Assembly (NCBI GenBank): GCA_002454975.1
Contig: DKJZ01000063.1
Location: forward strand, 1-64,000
Reading direction: 5' to 3'
Source of the DNA: Hylemonella sp. UBA6679
GTDB taxonomy: Bacteria > Pseudomonadota > Gammaproteobacteria > Burkholderiales > Burkholderiaceae_C
Length of the DNA stretch: 64,000 nt
Position numbers and translations under genes: made by a program. Positions within the stretch are counted from its first letter, which is position 1, and the number at the start of each line of letters is the position of its first letter. Of the stretch, positions 34,955-42,909 are shown piece after piece. Under the pieces are notes generated by a model. It did not search any database. It saw only the letters and a program-made list of their open reading frames with translations, and was not told the origin of the DNA.

Positions 34955-35179
34955 CTAAATAAGATGGGACATGAAGGTATGCACAGATGAACTGACACCT
35001 TGCACAAATCCCTTGGTGTTTTCAGCGCCAGGCAACATCGTTCGCCAATGCACACCTAATGCCGAAGCGGCTAAGGCGAACATGAACAAAAAGATGAAAG
35101 CCAGGACAAAGATCATCCAGAACGTTTGTGTTTCGTCTGCCCGTGGATGGTCACCGGGGGCGTGCGTGGTTGAATTCAT
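34955..35179 (-). CDS. Small single-helix membrane protein between pufB and pufA (orf74)
   Basis: I do not recognise this 74-residue protein. It has a polar N-terminus (about 20 residues), one strong helix (FWMIFVLAFIFLFMFALAA) and a C-terminal tail. At the end of the helix A-L-G-V-H-W-R has the A-xxx-H spacing that binds bacteriochlorophyll in LH polypeptides, and the tail starts MLPGAEN, faintly like the MLP just after the PufX helix. GAAGGAG lies 6 nt before the ATG. It is inserted where pufB and pufA are normally adjacent, 32 nt after pufB and 11 nt before pufA, so it must be co-transcribed with LH1. Role as an LH1-ring or PufX-like subunit is a hypothesis. Confidence 0.85.
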   Translation of the reverse strand: MNSTTHAPGDHPRADETQTFWMIFVLAFIFLFMFALAASALGVHWRTMLPGAENTKGFVQGVSSSVHTFMSHLI

Positions 35180-35211
35180 ACGTTCACTCCTTCATTTCAA
35201 ACGAGTCGGTC

Positions 35212-35355
35212 TTAGAACCAGGGGCGCCAAGCCCACACCAGGACGTGCGCTAGCACAGCAACTGCTGTGAAACCGACAAGGCCCTGCATGTAGTACTGAT
35301 GGAACTCCTGAGCTTCATCGTCCGTCAGGCCGGATATTGAGGTCCGATTAGACAT
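35212..35355 (-). CDS. pufB: Light-harvesting 1 beta polypeptide
   Basis: LH1 beta, 47 aa. It reads SISGLTDDEAQEFH, one helix with AVAVLAHVLVWAW containing the ligand His (A-xxx-H), and the closing WRPWF. GAAGGAG precedes the ATG. It is the first puf gene after bchZ; no pufQ is seen before it. Confidence 0.96.
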   Translation of the reverse strand: MSNRTSISGLTDDEAQEFHQYYMQGLVGFTAVAVLAHVLVWAWRPWF

Positions 35356-35419
35356 ACGAGTACTCCTTCACAAATAGGCCTTGCGGCCAGCGATGCGCAC
35401 AACCCGCGCACCCTGGGTA

Positions 35420-35468
35420 GTTCTGGCTTCACACCAGAACATTCGGTTGATCCAAGACATACGTCTTG
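35420..35468 (-). promoter_or_regulatory. Two hairpins in the bchZ-pufB leader
   Basis: GTTCTGG (35420-35426) pairs with CCAGAAC (35434-35440), a perfect 7-bp stem with a 7-nt loop. CAAGAC (35453-35458) pairs with GTCTTG (35463-35468), 6 bp with a 4-nt loop. Both lie in the 131-nt gap between bchZ and pufB and may mark processing or attenuation of the bchCXYZ-puf transcript. Confidence 0.5.
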
Positions 35469-35486
35469 AGTCATGTTTGATCCTTG

Positions 35487-36965
35487 TCATGCGGTAGCCC
35501 CAAGTCCAAGCTCTTCTCCAGCTGCGCTGACATGCTGCTCGCTCACCACATCCTGGCCTTGCTCTCGTGCAAGCCTTTCCGACTGATCTCGTAAACGCTT
35601 TGCGACTGAAATCTGAACAAGCACGGGTTGTTGCGCGATGAGGTCGCGTAAACGTGTTTGGGCTTGTGCTTGCCAAGTGGTCGAGTCGCCAGAAACACCT
35701 CGCGCATGCGTCGGTTCGACCTTGTCCATGTCTGTGCCAAGCGGCAAGATGTGGAAGAGGGCATCGAACAAGGCGTTACACACCTCTTGAACCAGGTAAG
35801 TTGCACCGCTAAAACCCATGAAAGGCGTTCCGGTGTGACGGCGAATCACAGCGCCTGGAAATGAGGCGGGTATGAAGGCTGTTCGCATTGGGCTACCCCC
35901 CGCAACCTCACTGAGGTACATGCGTTCGTTGTAGCTGCCGAACATGATGAGAGGCGTTTGTGTCTTACACAGTTTTCGAACCTCTTCATGGTCTGTTTTC
36001 TGACCAGGTAAGCGCGCCACGCTGAAGCGGCAGGGCAAGCCCATCTCAGTTTCCAGAAAATGCTTGATGCCACGTGTGTAGGTTTCAGTCGCGACAACGG
36101 AGAAACTGGCTGTGCTAAAGAAGTCTTGCGTGACAGAACGCCACAAATCCCATAGGGGTTTGAGGGTGGTGTGGCGCTCACGTTCAATGAAGGGCTCGGG
36201 ATCCAAGCCAAGCAACTCACCCAGTTTGCGAAGAAATTGCGTGGTGCTGTGCAGGCCAATGGGGGCTTGTAGATAGGGTCGATCCAGCGCCTCGCAAAGC
36301 ATGCGACCGAATTCACGGTACATACAAATATTGACATCCGCTTCCACCAAGCGAGAGACATCAGCCAAGTGGCTGCCAAGCGGGAAAATCATGTTGATTT
36401 CAGCGCCAATACCCTGAACCAGACGCTTGATTTCTGCTACATCGCTTGGTGAGTTGAACACGCCATACGAGGGCCCAATGATGTTGACGCGAGGTCTCTC
36501 TTGTGGGCTACGCTCATTGAGTGGCTTACGTGCTGGTACTTTGCGTAAGCCGTACTCGCTCCACAACCAGTACATGGCGCGGTTAGCGCACTGCCATTGG
36601 TCTTCATCGATCGTGCGCGGCAAGAAGCGCATGATGTTCGTGCCCTCTGGCGTGACGCCGCCACCGATCATTTCTGCAATCGATCCTGTGACCACCACCG
36701 ATGGCAGGTCAGGGTCGAGTGTGGCGTGCGCGCGTTTCATCGCCCCTTCTGTGCCTTCGCGGCCTAGCTGTTCTTCAGCAAGTCCGGTCACCACGATGGG
36801 AAGTTCATGTGGGGGCAGAGCATCTGTGTAATGCAGTACCGATGTCACAGGAAGGTTTTCGCAGCCGACAGGGCCATCAATGACAACCTGCAACCCCTTG
36901 ATGGCAGTGAAGACATACACGGCGCCCCAGTAACCGCCGGCCCGATCGTGGTCAATGACAAACAT
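35487..36965 (-). CDS. bchZ: Chlorophyllide a reductase subunit Z
   Basis: BchZ (492 aa), with BchY the catalytic core of COR, which reduces ring B to the bacteriochlorin. Seen: VIDHDRAGGYWGAVYVFTAIKGLQVVIDGPVGCENLP with the cluster-binding Cys, and the C-terminal ISVAKRLRDQSERLAREQG. It shares one base with the bchY stop. Confidence 0.97.
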   Translation of the reverse strand: MFVIDHDRAGGYWGAVYVFTAIKGLQVVIDGPVGCENLPVTSVLHYTDALPPHELPIVVTGLAEEQLGREGTEGAMKRAHATLDPDLPSVVVTGSIAEMIGGGVTPEGTNIMRFLPRTIDEDQWQCANRAMYWLWSEYGLRKVPARKPLNERSPQERPRVNIIGPSYGVFNSPSDVAEIKRLVQGIGAEINMIFPLGSHLADVSRLVEADVNICMYREFGRMLCEALDRPYLQAPIGLHSTTQFLRKLGELLGLDPEPFIERERHTTLKPLWDLWRSVTQDFFSTASFSVVATETYTRGIKHFLETEMGLPCRFSVARLPGQKTDHEEVRKLCKTQTPLIMFGSYNERMYLSEVAGGSPMRTAFIPASFPGAVIRRHTGTPFMGFSGATYLVQEVCNALFDALFHILPLGTDMDKVEPTHARGVSGDSTTWQAQAQTRLRDLIAQQPVLVQISVAKRLRDQSERLAREQGQDVVSEQHVSAAGEELGLGATA

Positions 36966-38512
36966 CAGCCCATCTCCTCGGCTTTGCGCTTCTTGAGCAG
37001 GCGTTCAAGTTGGCGTTTGGTTTCGGCTTTGAACTCAGGGCGTTCTTTTGGAACCACATCCCAGACACCGGTGGCTTCGCCGGTGCCAACGCCTTCAAAA
37101 AAGGCTTTCATGGTGTCGAAGCGGTGTTGGTTGCCAATGGCTGCTTTGACCACTTGAACCAAGGATCCCGCACCTGCTGCACCCATGAGTGGGCGTGCAG
37201 AAATCAGGTTGGTGAAGTAAAGCGAGGGAATGCCCATTTGCTTGGCTTTTTGAACCACAGGTGTGGTGCCAATGGCCAGTTGCGGTTTGAAGGCTCGCAC
37301 AGCATCCAGGTCTTGCTCGAGCGAAGCACGGAATTGCACATGCACACCTTTGGCGCGGAGCCACTGCGCATCTGCTTCGTTCCATGGGGTGGGTGGGCAC
37401 GCGGAACCCACATAGTGAAGCTGTGCACCCGACTCCACCAACAGACGAGCCACGATCAACTCCGAGCCTTCGTAGCCGCTCAAAGTGATGCGCCCGTCTA
37501 TGCGGTGAGCAGCAAACATGTCGCGCATGGAAGACAAGGCCTGGTTGCGTGCCAGGTCAATCTTGTCTTGCGCGATGCCGCTAGCCAATCCGATGTTTTG
37601 CAGCCAATCTTGTGTGCCTTCGACCCCAACAGGCGCCGAGCCAACAATGGGGCGACCTGCTGCTTCAAATTCACGGATGCTGGCCGTGTAAAAAGGATGT
37701 ATGGCGGCCACTGAAACGCTGTCGAGTGCGGCATATAGTTCGCGCCACTCTCTGGTGGGTACCGTTGGGCCTACTGCCAAACCCATGGGGCTGATCAGTT
37801 GCGCAATGCCTATCGGATCGGCAGGGAACATCTCGCCCAAAAGGGCGACTGTGGGTTGGTTTTTCAGGCCTCCACGTGGTGCTGCTACGGGTCCGTTGAG
37901 AATTTCTTGCCGGGCATAGCGCAGCATGGCGCCGCTCAGCACGTCCTTGGCTTCTGCGTGCGTGGGCACGCCAAATCCTGGGACGTCGATGCCGATGATG
38001 CGAACACCGTTGATTTCTTTAGGCAATAGCTGCAGGGGTACGCCACTGGCTGTGGGAACGCACAAATTGATGATGACGATGGCATCAAGCTCTTGGGGAT
38101 TTGCCTGCGCATGCACCGCATCACGGATGTCTTCAAACAGCTTGCCTGTGACCAGTGTTTCTGAGCTAAAGGGCACGTAGCCCACACTGCGACGTGCGCC
38201 GTAGAAGTGCGAGGTGAACGTCAGGCCGTAAACGCAGCATGCAGAGCCCGACAAGATCGTGGCGGTACGACGCATGCGCAAGCCCACACGAAGCGAGCCA
38301 AAAGCTGGACACATGCTCTGAGGTTGATCATGCGGGCCTTGGGTCGGGTCCACCGGATAGTCTTTGGCGTACTGTTGCAGTGTTTCTGATTTGCCGGCAG
38401 CTTGAGCTGCTTGTCGCATCGTCTCCGCACCCGCGTGGCAACCTAGGCCATCACTGCTGGCATTGACGGCATCTGTGGATGCCACCTTTTGGATTGGAAT
38501 CGTGCGTGCCAT
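36965..38512 (-). CDS. bchY: Chlorophyllide a reductase subunit Y
   Basis: BchY (515 aa), partner of BchZ. The [4Fe-4S] cysteines lie in QSMCPAFGSL, GSACCVYGLTF and IINLCVPTASG. Length is typical. It begins one nucleotide after the bchX stop, in the bchCXYZ order common to purple bacteria. Confidence 0.97.
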   Translation of the reverse strand: MARTIPIQKVASTDAVNASSDGLGCHAGAETMRQAAQAAGKSETLQQYAKDYPVDPTQGPHDQPQSMCPAFGSLRVGLRMRRTATILSGSACCVYGLTFTSHFYGARRSVGYVPFSSETLVTGKLFEDIRDAVHAQANPQELDAIVIINLCVPTASGVPLQLLPKEINGVRIIGIDVPGFGVPTHAEAKDVLSGAMLRYARQEILNGPVAAPRGGLKNQPTVALLGEMFPADPIGIAQLISPMGLAVGPTVPTREWRELYAALDSVSVAAIHPFYTASIREFEAAGRPIVGSAPVGVEGTQDWLQNIGLASGIAQDKIDLARNQALSSMRDMFAAHRIDGRITLSGYEGSELIVARLLVESGAQLHYVGSACPPTPWNEADAQWLRAKGVHVQFRASLEQDLDAVRAFKPQLAIGTTPVVQKAKQMGIPSLYFTNLISARPLMGAAGAGSLVQVVKAAIGNQHRFDTMKAFFEGVGTGEATGVWDVVPKERPEFKAETKRQLERLLKKRKAEEMG

Positions 38513-38513
38513 G

Positions 38514-39521
38514 TCAGACCTCGTCGTAAACGACTTCCAATGTCGGCTTGACCAGATCGTCTCGACCCATCATGTCAAAGGTGGTGGCTGGCTCGAGAAC
38601 GACGTTGCGGCCTACCGTGTCAGCGCTGAACAGACCTAACAGCTCATCTTGTGTTTGCGGCTTGGGTCTGACCGGCGGCGCCGATGCCACGTTGCTGGCC
38701 AGGTCTTCAAACAAATTGCCCCATTGACCACCAGGTATGCCAATGATTTCGTAACTTGCGCTTTTGCGACGGATGTCTTCGTGGGCTGGAATGGCTGCCA
38801 AAACTGGGATGCCTGCATTGGCTGCAAACGCTTCAGCTTCGCCAGTGCCGTCGTCCTTGTTGATGACCATGCCCGCCACGCCCACATTGCCACCCAATTT
38901 GCGGAAGTACTCCACAGCCGAGCAAACATTGTTAGCAACATACAGTGACTGCAAGTCGTTGCTGGCCACCACAATGACCTTTTGGCACATGTCGCGTGCA
39001 ATGGGCAGGCCAAAACCGCCACACACCACATCGCCCAGGAAGTCGAGCAACACGTAGTCAAAACCCCAGTCGTGGAAGCCCAGCTTTTCCAGGGTTTCAA
39101 AGCCATGGATGATGCCCCTGCCACCACAGCCTCGGCCAACCTCAGGGCCACCCAGCTCCATGGCAAATACGCCATCGCGTTTAAAGCACACATCACCGAT
39201 GCTCACAGCCTGACCAGCCAACTTAAGGCGCGAGGAGGTCTCGATGATGGTCGGGCAAGCCTTGCCACCAAAGAGCAGGCTGGTGGTGTCGCTTTTCGGG
39301 TCGCAGCCGATGAGCAAAACTTTCTTGCCCTGTTGAGCCATCATGTAGCTCAGGTTGGCCAAGGTGAAACTTTTGCCAATGCCGCCTTTGCCGTAAATGG
39401 CAATGATTTGCGTCTCTTTGGTGACCTCGCCTGTATGCACAGGTGGAGGCTCGGTAGAGGCCTCGTTGCGAAGTAATTCGACGAATTTGATGGGCTGCGG
39501 GGTGTTGAGATCTGAGTTCAT
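38514..39521 (-). CDS. bchX: Chlorophyllide a reductase iron protein BchX
   Basis: BchX (335 aa), nitrogenase Fe-protein-like ATPase. P-loop YGKGGIGKSF near residue 44; cluster Cys in GRGCGGRGI and DVVCGGFG. I start at MNSDLNTP, whose ATG overlaps the bchC stop (ATGA); the frame upstream lies within bchC. Confidence 0.97.
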   Translation of the reverse strand: MNSDLNTPQPIKFVELLRNEASTEPPPVHTGEVTKETQIIAIYGKGGIGKSFTLANLSYMMAQQGKKVLLIGCDPKSDTTSLLFGGKACPTIIETSSRLKLAGQAVSIGDVCFKRDGVFAMELGGPEVGRGCGGRGIIHGFETLEKLGFHDWGFDYVLLDFLGDVVCGGFGLPIARDMCQKVIVVASNDLQSLYVANNVCSAVEYFRKLGGNVGVAGMVINKDDGTGEAEAFAANAGIPVLAAIPAHEDIRRKSASYEIIGIPGGQWGNLFEDLASNVASAPPVRPKPQTQDELLGLFSADTVGRNVVLEPATTFDMMGRDDLVKPTLEVVYDEV

Positions 39522-40471
39522 CCTAGATTGCTCCAATCCAAAATCATCTTGAGACAAAGAGCATCACCAAACGCCGCTTGATAGGCATTAAGGGCTTTGC
39601 CAGGGGTTTCCTCGTGGGTGATCAAACCCTCGAGCGACAGCCGGCCTGTGTGGACCAACTCTGTGACGGCCAACAAATCGGCCCGCTTCCATTCAGCAGC
39701 GGTTCGGATTTGTGCTTCGCGCATGAACGCGGGGGCATAGGCAAATGTCAGATCGTCTTTGTAAAAACCTGCCAACACCACCTCGCCACCTGGGCGTAGG
39801 CGCGTGATCAGCTGGTTAAGCAAAGAGGCGTCGCCACTGACGTCGTAAATGGCGCGGTAATCTTTTCTTGGATCGTCCTCAGGGCGAACCACGTTGTAGC
39901 CGTGGGCGCCGCTGTGTCGTGCAGGGTTGGTCTCCCAAACGGTGGGAGGTTTTTCTCCGCCGGCGACCGTCATGCGCGCAAGAAGCCGGCCCATGACGCC
40001 GTGACCCACAATCAGATCGGGTGCAATGATGGGGTTGCGCAGCCCGCCACCGGCGACGGCGTGATAGGCCGTCGCGGCCAAAGCCAGTAAGACCGCCTCT
40101 TTGCCAACGTGGTCCTCGATGGCCACCACCTTGTCTTGCGCCACCACGAGCTTGGAAGCTGCCCCCCCAAACAGGCTGCGCACACCCTGAAGGCAGTTGG
40201 CGCCTGGCACGAACACCCGTTGGCCGGCTTGGAGCGTCGAATTTTCGCCGGCACGAGTGATGCGCCCGACAGTCTCGTAGCCAGGTACCAATGGGTAGCC
40301 CATGCCTGGAAACGCTGGCATGCTGCCGTCCCAGAGCAGGCGCTCGGTGCCTGTGCTGATCCCGCTGTATTCGACCTGGACTTCAACTTGGTCGGCCAAA
40401 GGCTCGTCCAGCGTCAGTGTCTGGAGCGACAAATGCTGAGGGCTTTGGAAGACAATGGCTTGGGATTGCAT
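39518..40471 (-). CDS. bchC: Bacteriochlorophyllide a dehydrogenase
   Basis: BchC (317 aa), a zinc-free-looking MDR dehydrogenase that oxidises the 3-hydroxyethyl group of bacteriochlorophyllide. Seen: EYSGISTGTERLLWDGSMP, GYPLVPGYETVGRI and a Rossmann-type segment DLIVGHGVMGRLLARM. A promoter with tandem PpsR-type boxes lies directly before it in a 46-bp gap after crtF. Confidence 0.96.
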   Translation of the reverse strand: MQSQAIVFQSPQHLSLQTLTLDEPLADQVEVQVEYSGISTGTERLLWDGSMPAFPGMGYPLVPGYETVGRITRAGENSTLQAGQRVFVPGANCLQGVRSLFGGAASKLVVAQDKVVAIEDHVGKEAVLLALAATAYHAVAGGGLRNPIIAPDLIVGHGVMGRLLARMTVAGGEKPPTVWETNPARHSGAHGYNVVRPEDDPRKDYRAIYDVSGDASLLNQLITRLRPGGEVVLAGFYKDDLTFAYAPAFMREAQIRTAAEWKRADLLAVTELVHTGRLSLEGLITHEETPGKALNAYQAAFGDALCLKMILDWSNLG

Positions 40472-40474
40472 GAA

Positions 40475-40518
40475 TGTATTCTTAGATTTACATCTAAATG
40501 TGTCAATCTATATTTACT
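40475..40518 (-). promoter_or_regulatory. Tandem PpsR/CrtJ boxes over the bchC promoter
   Basis: TGTATTCTTAGATTTACA (40475-40492) is perfect; TGTCAATCTATATTTACT (40501-40518) differs at the last base. The gap is exactly 8 bp, the known spacing for cooperative CrtJ binding at bchC in Rhodobacter. On the minus strand TTGACA (40506-40501) is a consensus -35, and an AAGAAT-like -10 lies 17 bp on, so one box covers each element. Confidence 0.85.
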
Positions 40519-41711
40519 TATTTCGACTCGAATAAGGGTAAACACTGAGTTTTTCTGCCAATCAGCAGGCGCGCATGGATAGGCATGGCGTTGGGAACCA
40601 GTTCGATGTGTCTGAAACCCGCCTGAGCCAAAAGCAAGCTCAGCTCAGTGGGTGTGCGTAACCTGCCGGCCCCCATGGCCAGCAAGTAATAGTGAAAATA
40701 AGCGTCGCCCAGTGCTTCGTCTCCAGGCTCGCTGGCCATGGGTTCGGCAATCAGCAAGACCCCGCCAGGCGGGAGTGCGTCATGGGCTTTTTGAAGCAGT
40801 TGCCGCACCACAGAATCTGGGTGGTCGTGGGCCACGCGAACCAAGGTGATGAGGTCCGAGCCTGTAGGCAGCGCATCGTCAACAAAGCTGCCGGGGTGAA
40901 ATTGCGCGCGCGAGGTCAGCGATTTTTGAGCCAGCGTTTCTTTGGCCAAGTTCAAAACAGGTGGCAAATCAAACAACTGGAGCTTTAAATGTTGCTCTTT
41001 AAGTGCTAATTCGCTGATAAAACGCCCTAAACCTGTCCCAACATCCAAAATGCTCCGGTGTTCAGAAAAATCGTAGGCGCTGAGAATTTCCTGAATCACA
41101 AAATTTTGTGAAGCAGCCATCAGTGCTGAGTAACGGGTAACTTTGTCGTCAGCAGCGCGTCGGGTGATGTCTTGACCGGATGCGTGGGCATAAGGCCAGT
41201 AGGCCGCCATGCTCCCGTCCCATGCGTTGTTCAAAAAGGCCACGGGATCGAGCAGGTCTTGGTAGAGCAAGTGGTTGTGTTCAACCATCGCTAAGATGCC
41301 GTCATGTGTGGCCAAAGGTACTCCAAGAGGGCCTAAACCTATCCGCTGGCCAGACCTGAACTCAAGCAGCTTCAAGGCAACCGCTGCAAAAATAAGCCTT
41401 TGGAAGGCAGCAGGCTCGATGTTGCATTTGAGCGCGAGCTCGTCCATGCCCATCGGTGATTGGCGCAAGATCGAAAAAAGCTTGAGTCGCGTGCAACTCA
41501 AAAGCACCTGGGAGTGCACAAATCCCGCCATCAAATCAAAAATCTTTTGCGTACGGCGCTGCGCAAACCAACGGGTGATGGGGTTAGAAATGGCAAACCG
41601 GTACAGGCTTGGGTTCGTCATCCAGCGATCGAGCTTGGACTTCCATTGGTCGCTGAAAGTGCCGGTGGCGCGCGCGTTGTCCGCGCCGCCATTGAAATCG
41701 AGTTCATGCAT
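40518..41711 (-). CDS. crtF: Hydroxyneurosporene O-methyltransferase
   Basis: CrtF (397 aa) methylates the 1-hydroxy group of carotenoids with S-adenosylmethionine. An N-terminal dimerisation/helix-turn-helix-like region (GMDELALKCNIEPAAFQRLI) precedes a methyltransferase domain with ILDVGTGLGRFI. It starts 14 nt after crtE; the bchC promoter follows its stop. Confidence 0.96.
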   Translation of the reverse strand: MHELDFNGGADNARATGTFSDQWKSKLDRWMTNPSLYRFAISNPITRWFAQRRTQKIFDLMAGFVHSQVLLSCTRLKLFSILRQSPMGMDELALKCNIEPAAFQRLIFAAVALKLLEFRSGQRIGLGPLGVPLATHDGILAMVEHNHLLYQDLLDPVAFLNNAWDGSMAAYWPYAHASGQDITRRAADDKVTRYSALMAASQNFVIQEILSAYDFSEHRSILDVGTGLGRFISELALKEQHLKLQLFDLPPVLNLAKETLAQKSLTSRAQFHPGSFVDDALPTGSDLITLVRVAHDHPDSVVRQLLQKAHDALPPGGVLLIAEPMASEPGDEALGDAYFHYYLLAMGAGRLRTPTELSLLLAQAGFRHIELVPNAMPIHARLLIGRKTQCLPLFESK

Positions 41712-41725
41712 GTGCGCTGTCCGGC

Positions 41726-42631
41726 TTAGGAATGAGCCACCAGGCTAGGCTTGGGCGATTGCCGCAGGCAGGCCTCGTAGGAAGCCGCAGGAATCAAGCG
41801 CTCGGCTTCGAGCCGAACCAGTTGTTGCAGCATGTCCTTGCAGGTACAAGCGGGCACGCTCTCGGCTGCCTGGTTGATCAGACGCTGAAAGTGATGAATG
41901 GCGCCATTGAGCCCCAGGTCTGAGGCCACGCTGGGGCGGTGATGCAACTCATCCTGGCCGCTGGGTTTGCCCAGTGACGAGGTGCTGAGGATCACATCCC
42001 GAATGTCGTCAGCGACTTGGTAGGCTTCTCCCAGGTTTGCGCCCAAAGCTGCCCATGGCTCTGGATCACTGCCACAAGCCAGAGCGCCAGCGCAGGTGGC
42101 CGCAACAAACAAGGCGCCAGTTTTTGCCCGTTGGTACAGGGCGAGGTCGGCAGAAGTTTCGCACTCCCAGGCTTGGCCAGCCACGATGCCGCCGGGCAGT
42201 CCAACACCTCGGCTCATGTTTTGAAACAAGGGCGCCAGACGGTGCGGGTAAGCCGTGCAGGCGTTGGTCAGCACCTGGTAGGCCATGACGATCAAGGCAT
42301 CACCGGTGAGCAAAGCCAGCGGTTCACCAAAAGCTTTGTGCACCGTGGGCCGTCCGCGTCGCACATCGGCGTCATCAAATGCCGGCATGTCATCGTGGAC
42401 CAAAGAGGCGCAGTGCATGAGCTCAAGGGCCACGCCGGCTGCATCCGTCAACTCAGGGGCGTTGTCACCGCAAGCCATGGACACGGCCAGACACAGTTGT
42501 GGGCGGATACGGGCCCCACCTGAGAACACGGCATGTTGCATTGCAGCAACAAGACGGGGCGGGGCGCCCCGACCTGCTGCTCGCTCAAAGTGGGTGGTCA
42601 AAGACCTTTCAACACGGCTAAGAAGACTCAT
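41726..42631 (-). CDS. crtE: Geranylgeranyl diphosphate synthase
   Basis: CrtE (301 aa) makes the C20 precursor for carotenoids and the bacteriochlorophyll tail. First Asp-rich motif LVHDDMPAFDDADVRRG and second VADDIRDVI are present. I start at MSLLSRVE; ten upstream codons in frame overlap the regulatory boxes and are unlikely. It heads the crtEF-bchCXYZ-puf block. Confidence 0.95.
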   Translation of the reverse strand: MSLLSRVERSLTTHFERAAGRGAPPRLVAAMQHAVFSGGARIRPQLCLAVSMACGDNAPELTDAAGVALELMHCASLVHDDMPAFDDADVRRGRPTVHKAFGEPLALLTGDALIVMAYQVLTNACTAYPHRLAPLFQNMSRGVGLPGGIVAGQAWECETSADLALYQRAKTGALFVAATCAGALACGSDPEPWAALGANLGEAYQVADDIRDVILSTSSLGKPSGQDELHHRPSVASDLGLNGAIHHFQRLINQAAESVPACTCKDMLQQLVRLEAERLIPAASYEACLRQSPKPSLVAHS

Positions 42632-42652
42632 ACACACCCCACAGGCAGCAGA

Positions 42653-42696
42653 TGTAAACACTTGTTTACATTCAGATGTGTAAATGTATATTGATT
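42653..42696 (-). promoter_or_regulatory. Tandem PpsR/CrtJ boxes before crtE
   Basis: TGTAAACACTTGTTTACA (42653-42670) is a perfect, self-complementary TGT-N12-ACA box. After exactly 8 bp comes a degenerate box (42679-42696, TGT-N12-ATT). The region is shared with the divergent 41-residue peptide gene at 42778. Confidence 0.8.
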
Positions 42697-42777
42697 GTTG
42701 CCGATGTCAACCCGGGCATATCCTGCCGGTCGATCGGATCTGTCACACTGTCGTGTTGGTGTTTTTCAGGAGGTCAC

Positions 42778-42903
42778 ATGGGAATTTGGATAGAAACAGG
42801 CGTCTTCATCCTCGTGCTGATCTTCGGCATTTGGCAAATTCAAGACGTCAAACGCGAGCGCCGCAAGCGCAGCCAGGCGCGCTCTGAAGAGAAAAAAGAC
42901 TGA
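42778..42903 (+). CDS. Small single-pass membrane peptide, unknown
   Basis: 41 residues: one helix (ETGVFILVLIFGIWQI) then a highly charged tail (KRERRKRSQARSEEKKD). The perfect ribosome site CAGGAGG lies just before the ATG, which makes translation likely. I do not recognise a family. Divergent from crtE and downstream of its PpsR-type boxes, so it may be light/oxygen regulated; that is inference. Confidence 0.65.
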   Translation: MGIWIETGVFILVLIFGIWQIQDVKRERRKRSQARSEEKKD

Positions 42904-42909
42904 GTTGCG

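Noticed and set aside
34955..35179. Calling orf74 pufX or pufQ outright
   Set aside because: Position differs from both, and likeness to PufX is limited to a few residues after the helix; the evidence supports only a hypothesis.
35368..35486. pufQ before pufB
   Set aside because: The 131-nt gap is too short and no frame matches PufQ.
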